This document shows, in pieces, positions 32,025 to 36,345 of a stretch of 36,345 nucleotides of DNA (within the stretch, counting starts at the first letter, position 1; each line of letters starts with the position of its first letter). The position numbers and the translations under genes were made by a program. Origin of the DNA: Halosimplex carlsbadense 2-9-1 (lineage in GTDB: Archaea; Halobacteriota; Halobacteria; Halobacteriales; Haloarculaceae); NCBI RefSeq assembly GCF_000337455.1, contig NZ_AOIU01000005.1, forward strand, positions 72,900 to 109,244, in the 5' to 3' direction. The notes under the pieces are model-generated. The model had not been told where the DNA came from. It saw only the letters and a list, made by a program, of their open reading frames with translations, and made no database searches.

Positions 32025-32759
32025 TCACGGCGCGAACCACTCCCCGTCCGCCGGCACGAGCACGTCCTCGGTCTCCGAACGCAGTTCCTCGCGGGAGAGG
32101 AGACAGTGGTTGATCGCTTCCATGTGAACGACGGCGACGGTGGCGTCGGTCGCCTCGCGAACGGCGGTGACGTCGTCGACGGCCATCGTGATCGGGTCGC
32201 CCTGCTCGAACTGCGCCTCGCCGCCGTTGAGGACGACCAGGTCGGGGTCGAACCGGTCGAGCGTCTCCGCCACCGGCTCGTACCAGATCGTGTCGCCGGC
32301 GACGTACACCGTCTCGTCGGCCTCGAAGACGAACCCCGAGACCGGGCCCATCTCCTCCGCCAGCTGTCCGTGTCCGTGCTGGCCCGGCGTCCGGTGGAGG
32401 GCGACGCCGTCGAATTCGGCCTCGTCGTCGACGGGTCGCACGTCGGTGAACCCCTCCGCTTCGAACTCCTCTGCCTCCTCGGGCTGGCAGAACAGCGGGA
32501 TGTCCGCCGCAAGGGTTTCGATCGCGCGGTCGTCCCAGTGGTCGGTGTGCCGGTGAGTGACGACCACGGCGTCGTGCGAGCGGTCGACGTCGGGCATCGG
32601 GACGAGCGGATTCTCGCGGTCGTTCGGCGAGTTCGGCACGGGCGGGTTCTCGCCCGGCGACGAGAGCATCGGGTCGACGAGGAACGTCACGCCGCCGATG
32701 GTCACCAGAACGGTCGCGTGTCGCACGAGTCGGGCGCTGATACCGGAGTCGGTCGTCAT
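32025..32759 (-). CDS. MBL-fold metal-dependent hydrolase (UlaG-like)
   Basis: A 244-residue metallo-beta-lactamase fold enzyme. The N-terminal strand pair (ISARLVRHATVLVTIGGVTFLVDPML) is typical of UlaG/YtnP-type hydrolases. The metal motif THRHTDHWD (H-x-H-x-D-H) follows, then HRTPGQHGHG with further His ligands, YVAGDTIWYEP with the bridging Asp, and VVHMEAINHCL near the C-terminus. The C-terminus is short. The substrate cannot be deduced. No signal peptide is present. It lies 125 bases downstream of secD on the same strand and converges with the beta-helix lipoprotein gene. Start ATG 32759 fits the family. Confidence 0.85.
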   Translation of the reverse strand: MTTDSGISARLVRHATVLVTIGGVTFLVDPMLSSPGENPPVPNSPNDRENPLVPMPDVDRSHDAVVVTHRHTDHWDDRAIETLAADIPLFCQPEEAEEFEAEGFTDVRPVDDEAEFDGVALHRTPGQHGHGQLAEEMGPVSGFVFEADETVYVAGDTIWYEPVAETLDRFDPDLVVLNGGEAQFEQGDPITMAVDDVTAVREATDATVAVVHMEAINHCLLSREELRSETEDVLVPADGEWFAP

Positions 32760-32884
32760 ACGCGGCCCGTTCGGAAGCCAACGGGATGGGCACTCGGGAA
32801 CAGGTGGACGATGCCGCTTCGACCACTCGGCGGTATCCGAACGTGGAACGCGAAAACGGTGGCCGACGGGGCCGAGGAAACCGC

Positions 32885-34477
32885 TCAGTCGCCGCTCCGG
32901 TCGAGCATGAGGTTGCGCAGCACGTCACCGTAGGCCGGCCGCGTGACCAACACACCGATCAGGACGCCGACGATGGTGACGATAGCGAAGCCCTGCAGGT
33001 CCCCGAGCGAGAGGAAGGCGAGGGGACTCATGGCGATGATGGTCGTCACCGCGGCGGCGCCGATGACCCAGAACGCCTTGCGGAAGCGGTTCTGGAACAC
33101 CCTGCCGGTGGCGATCTCACCCTCGTTCAGGATCTCGTCGGCGATGATCAGCAGGTCGTCGACCCCGGTCCCGATGACGGCGATGAACCCGGCGATATAC
33201 GAGAGGTTCAGTGGCAAGCCGATGGCCGCGGCGAACCCGAGTAGCAGGTACACCTCGGCGGCGGCGGTCGCCAGCATCGGGAGCGCGACGCGGGGGTTCC
33301 GGTAGCGCAGGAAGACCGAGCCGCTGACCGCGAGCCACGCGATCAGGCCCGTCAGCAGCGCCTGCCACTTGAAGCGGTCACCGAGGCTCTGCTGGAGGAA
33401 CAGGACGGTCCCGTTCTCGACGGCCAGCCGCGTCGGCAGCGCGCCGGCGCGGAGGTTGACCTGCAGGCGCTGGGCCTCGTCGGTCGACCGCGTCAGCATG
33501 ATGAACGACGGGGCCGTCAGGAAGTTGCCGGACTCGATGTCCTCGGCGAGACCCGGGTCGAGACCGGCCGCGTAGACGACTTCGCCGTCGACGGTGGTGT
33601 ACAGACAGTACCCCGGGTTCTCCGGGCTCTGGCGGTACCGACAGCTCTGTGGTCCGGTCGCCTCGCTGGAAGTGAAGCCCAGGTCGACGAGGTCCTGGGA
33701 GTAGTTGCGCGCGGCGTCCTCGGTCAGCGTGATCGGGACGTAGGGCTCGCCGGCGTCGTTGGTCTGCGCGATGCCGATCTGGGAGTTCTCCAGCTGGCGG
33801 TTCGTCAGGACCGTCTGGTTGCGGTAGACGGTGCCGTTGTCGGCTTCGACGGGGCGGGTGGCGACGATGGTGACCTCCCCCTCGTCGCCGATGAGGTTGA
33901 GCACCTCGGTGGTGTTCGCGTTGGGCACGTCGACGACGACGTACTGTTCGCCCGTCGCCGAGCGCTGGGTGGCCACCTGCCCGCCGCTCAACCCGCCGCG
34001 GTTGATCTTCGCGGTGATCGTCTCGACGGTCTGCTGGCGGGTCTGGGCGGTCACACCGCTCCGTATCGACGCCGCCTCGCCGTCCAGTCCGGCTTCCGTC
34101 AGGGCCGCGCGGAAGCGCTGCTGGCTGACGTTCTCGGTGAGTACCTCGACGGCGTCACCGCTGCCGGTGTTCAACACGACGGACACGTCGCCGGTCGAGA
34201 CGTCCAGTTGCTCGCCGACGGTCTGTCGGATGGTCGCCCGCTGGCCCTGGCCGATATCGAGTTCCTCGGCGGTCGTCCCGACCAGCGGGGCGCGGATCCG
34301 CGACCCACCGGCCAGTTCCAGCCCGAACTGGAGGTTCGTCGGCCCGGTCGCGGCCCCGTAGGAGGAGCTGTTGTTCGCGCCGGCGTCGGGCGCCGTCGCG
34401 GGCCCGAACAGCGCGAACGTCGACGCGAGGACGAACACGGCGAGCATGATGATCCGCCAGTTTTCGCGGAGGTTCAC
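32885..34477 (-). CDS. secD: Protein-export membrane protein SecD
   Basis: A 530-residue subunit of the SecDF complex, which uses the ion gradient to help pull secreted proteins through SecYE. Helix 1 (IIMLAVFVLASTFALFG) is near the N-terminus. A long extracytoplasmic region (about residues 32-345) contains LQFGLELAGGSRI, the conserved D1 motif near the start in SecD, and ENVSQQRFRAAL. Five C-terminal helices follow. Their signatures are FLQQSLGDRFKWQALLTG, PMLATAAAEVYLLLGFAAAIGLPLN and TGVDDLLIIADEILNEG. The start is GTG 34477 (VNLRENWRIIM), sharing GTGA with the end of a small ORF. Start choice is supported by that overlap. It is co-transcribed with secF. Confidence 0.94.
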   Translation of the reverse strand: MNLRENWRIIMLAVFVLASTFALFGPATAPDAGANNSSSYGAATGPTNLQFGLELAGGSRIRAPLVGTTAEELDIGQGQRATIRQTVGEQLDVSTGDVSVVLNTGSGDAVEVLTENVSQQRFRAALTEAGLDGEAASIRSGVTAQTRQQTVETITAKINRGGLSGGQVATQRSATGEQYVVVDVPNANTTEVLNLIGDEGEVTIVATRPVEADNGTVYRNQTVLTNRQLENSQIGIAQTNDAGEPYVPITLTEDAARNYSQDLVDLGFTSSEATGPQSCRYRQSPENPGYCLYTTVDGEVVYAAGLDPGLAEDIESGNFLTAPSFIMLTRSTDEAQRLQVNLRAGALPTRLAVENGTVLFLQQSLGDRFKWQALLTGLIAWLAVSGSVFLRYRNPRVALPMLATAAAEVYLLLGFAAAIGLPLNLSYIAGFIAVIGTGVDDLLIIADEILNEGEIATGRVFQNRFRKAFWVIGAAAVTTIIAMSPLAFLSLGDLQGFAIVTIVGVLIGVLVTRPAYGDVLRNLMLDRSGD

Positions 34478-34587
34478 GCGGATCCCCCCTGGGTTCGGGT
34501 GCGCTCGTCACGCGTCCCGCGTGTGACGGCGGTGAGGCGAGGATTGCGAGACGAGCCGCGTCGAAGCTCGGCTTCGACGGCGTTCAT
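34474..34587 (-). CDS. 37-residue ORF linking secF and secD
   Basis: Between secF and secD lies a 37-codon frame: ATG 34587 overlaps the secF stop (ATGA), and its TGA overlaps the secD GTG (GTGA). This chain gives uninterrupted translational coupling through the operon. The peptide begins MNAVEAELRRGSSRNPRL and is Arg-rich, with no membrane segment. It may serve only to carry ribosomes from secF to secD, or to melt hairpins in the mRNA (34559-34579, 34507-34527). I know of no family; protein function is not claimed. Confidence 0.4.
   Translation of the reverse strand: MNAVEAELRRGSSRNPRLTAVTRGTRDERTRTQGGSA
34559..34579 (-). promoter_or_regulatory. Hairpin in the secF-secD linker
   Basis: A perfect 9-bp inverted repeat CGTCGAAGC / GCTTCGACG around a 3-base loop, starting 8 bases after the linker ATG. 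A second weaker stem (34507-34527, seven of eight pairs) lies about 30 bases before the secD start. These could regulate the relative translation of secD. Confidence 0.4.
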
Positions 34588-35441
34588 CGGGCCACCCCCT
34601 CGTACTTGTACCAGCGAAGCAGACTCAGGTTCAACATGTAGGTGTTCATGAGGTCCGCAACGAGTCCGAACACGAGCACGATCGCGAGATCCGGCAACAG
34701 CGGGATGCCGAACAGCGACGAGACGATCCACATCACGGTCATCGCTGAGATGGAGGTGACGGTCATCGTCACACCGGTCTGCATCGCGCGGTAGGTGCTC
34801 TCGTAGAAGCTCCCCCGTCGACGGAGGATGTGGTTGTTCAGCAGGATGTCCGAGTCGACGGAGTACCCGATCAGCATCAACAGGGCCGCCACCGACCCCA
34901 GCGAGAGCTTGATCTGGAAGACGTTCATCAGCGCGAGCGGGATGATGATGTCCGAGAACGCGGAGGCGACGACCGCGATGGACGGGACGAACGACCTGAA
35001 CAGTACGAAGATGAGCAGGCTCATCCCGACGAAGGCGACGCCGATGCCGATCAGCGCGAGGCGCTGGGCGTCGGCGCCGAAGCTCGCCGACCGCGACTGG
35101 ATGGAGACGACCTCGTACCCCGCCGACCGGGCCGCCGAGCCGATGGCGTTAGAGTCGGTCGCCTGGGTCGTGACGATGAACTCGTTCGAGCCGGCGATCG
35201 GCTGGACCGAATCGATCTCGAAGTCGAGGCTCTGTCGCACCTCGGACTGGGAGGCATCTGTCGCTATCTGTATCTCGGTCCCCCCGGTGAACTCGATCCC
35301 CGGTGTGACCGGTGTCCCGGTCATCAGGGTCCACCCCGCGAGGACCAGCAACGCGAGCGCCAGCACGGCCAGCGGGACGGCCGCGAGCTGACGGTTAGAG
35401 TACCGGTCGTAATCGGGTTCCGGTACTACGAACTCGACCAT
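34584..35441 (-). CDS. secF: Protein-export membrane protein SecF
   Basis: A 285-residue partner of SecD. Helix 1 is AAVPLAVLALALLVLAGWTLM, then the SecF signature TPGIEFTGGTEIQIATD and an extracytoplasmic domain. Five helices follow, with LIGIGVAFVGMSLLIFVLF and the conserved LLMLIGYSVDSDILLNNHILRRRG, which matches archaeal SecF closely. The C-terminus ends LRWYKYEGVAR. ATG 35441 (MVEFVVPEPDYD) is taken because a TATA-like GCTTATC (35466-35472) lies 25-31 bases upstream; an in-frame extension to 35618 is not conserved in type and would cover the promoter. secF comes first in the operon, and pan is divergent. Confidence 0.94.
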   Translation of the reverse strand: MVEFVVPEPDYDRYSNRQLAAVPLAVLALALLVLAGWTLMTGTPVTPGIEFTGGTEIQIATDASQSEVRQSLDFEIDSVQPIAGSNEFIVTTQATDSNAIGSAARSAGYEVVSIQSRSASFGADAQRLALIGIGVAFVGMSLLIFVLFRSFVPSIAVVASAFSDIIIPLALMNVFQIKLSLGSVAALLMLIGYSVDSDILLNNHILRRRGSFYESTYRAMQTGVTMTVTSISAMTVMWIVSSLFGIPLLPDLAIVLVFGLVADLMNTYMLNLSLLRWYKYEGVAR

Positions 35442-35594
35442 GCCCGTCGGTGTGCGACCCCGGCCGATAAGCCTTCTCCATTGCGCCGACATCCCGACGG
35501 GGCGGCGCCCCCGTCTTCGCCCCGAGCGGTCCATTCGAGCCGTCAGCGACCGCGGGATGGGGCGCGGATCGGCCCGGTCGGCACACCCAAAGGC

Positions 35595-35608
35595 ACTTTT
35601 TCTTTCGC
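35595..35608 (+). promoter_or_regulatory. Core promoter-like element of pan
   Basis: ACTTTTTCTTTCGC, 22 to 35 bases upstream of the pan ATG, identical to the element at 3642-3655 before the epimerase gene. It probably acts as a T-rich TATA variant. Confidence 0.5.
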
Positions 35609-35629
35609 TCGTTACCACCCACTAACCCG

Positions 35630-36345
35630 ATGTCCCGCAGTCCTTCGCTCCCCGAGCGACCCCGGCTGGAACTCGACCCCGACATGACGCCGTCGGAACG
35701 GCTGGGCGCGCTCACAGACCACCACGCACAGCTCCTCGAGGTGAATCGCGAACTCGAAGCGCAACTCGACTCCGCGCGCGCCCGCCGCGAGGAACTCACG
35801 GACGAAGTCGACCAGCTCGAACGCGAGAACGAGACGCTCAAGACCTCTTCGCTGTACGTCGCCACCGCCGAGGAGATCATCGACGACGGCGTCGTCGTCA
35901 AACAGCACGGCAACAACCAGGAGGTCCTCACCGAGCTTCCGACCCAGCTGCGCGAGGGGCTCGAGGCCGGCGACCGCGTCGCTATCAACGACTCCTTCTC
36001 CGTCCAGTCCCAACTCGAGAGCGAGACCGACGCCCGCGCCCAGGCCATGGAAGTCGACGACTCGCCCACGGTCACCTACGACGACATCGGCGGCCTCGAA
36101 GAACAGATCCAGGAGGTCCGCGAAGCCGTCGAGGAGCCGCTGATCAACGCCGAGCAGTTCGACGAGATCGGCATCGAACCGCCCAGCGGCGTCCTGCTGC
36201 ACGGTCCGCCCGGCACCGGCAAGACGATGCTCGCCCGCGCGGTCGCCAACGAGACCGACGCCACCTTCATCAAGATGGCCGGCTCCGAACTCGTCCGCAA
36301 GTTCATCGGCGAGGGGTCGCGGCTGGTCCGCGATCTCTTCGAACT
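35630..36345 (+). CDS. pan: Proteasome-activating nucleotidase PAN (5' part)
   Basis: The first 238 codons of a AAA+ ATPase that unfolds proteins and feeds them to the 20S proteasome; the rest is beyond the window. The N-terminal coiled coil (about residues 20-75; heptads in [19 protein letters not shown] and LERENETLK) is followed by the OB-fold with [43 protein letters not shown] opens the AAA domain. Walker A is GPPGTGKT at residues 192-199, and the pore-1 segment begins near [12 protein letters not shown]. The family is usually about 400 residues, so about 40 percent is missing. Start ATG 35630 lies 22 bases after the T-rich promoter element. Divergent from secF. Confidence 0.95.
   Translation, partial: MSRSPSLPERPRLELDPDMTPSERLGALTDHHAQLLEVNRELEAQLDSARARREELTDEVDQLERENETLKTSSLYVATAEEIIDDGVVVKQHGNNQEVLTELPTQLREGLEAGDRVAINDSFSVQSQLESETDARAQAMEVDDSPTVTYDDIGGLEEQIQEVREAVEEPLINAEQFDEIGIEPPSGVLLHGPPGTGKTMLARAVANETDATFIKMAGSELVRKFIGEGSRLVRDLFE

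Overview
The window is chromosomal DNA from an extremely halophilic archaeon (class Halobacteria). The evidence is very high GC, strongly acidic predicted proteins, Asp and Glu codons that are almost all GAC/GAG, leaderless TATA-type promoters, Tat signal peptides, and archaeal markers such as pan, secF/secD, pus10, dpsA and aglF. I could not assign a genus.

Layout. 1-4446 (all minus): a truncated Tat-exported protein, a DUF7504-like protein, a sulfatase-superfamily enzyme, a nucleotide-sugar epimerase and AglF; the last three fit surface glycan synthesis. 4622-6983: an AI-2E-type membrane protein, two small haloarchaeal proteins and the ferritin DpsA. Two matching TTTAGG-N4-CC(T/G)AAA dyads flank this cluster and suggest iron control. 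7322-13982: a 1436-residue M6-like metalloprotease with lectin-like repeats inserted in its catalytic domain, converging on a PhoX-type phosphatase. 14160-23256: an accessory block. It holds a 2120-residue secreted multidomain protein ending in a PD-(D/E)XK nuclease-like domain, a 4-bp-overlapping partner gene that is the probable immunity gene, a decayed small ORF pair, and a lipoprotein gene. The block lies between a complete gene of unknown function (14160-14603) and a truncated direct duplicate of its first part (23122-23256). 23388-26473: an MscS channel, a sequon-rich secreted protein, and a MazE/MazF-like toxin-antitoxin pair. 26526-31967: Pus10, an SGNH hydrolase, RNase HII and a Tat beta-helix lipoprotein. 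32025-36345: an MBL hydrolase, the secF-small ORF-secD operon, and the start of the proteasome-activating nucleotidase.

How the genes relate. Housekeeping genes (secFD, pan, pus10, rnhB) border a region rich in cell-surface and secreted proteins. The most interesting system is the putative archaeal polymorphic toxin with its overlapping partner gene. Its C-terminal third has clearly lower GC and more AT-ending codons than its repeat stalk, as expected of an exchangeable toxin tip. No tRNA, rRNA, CRISPR array or intact insertion sequence was seen.
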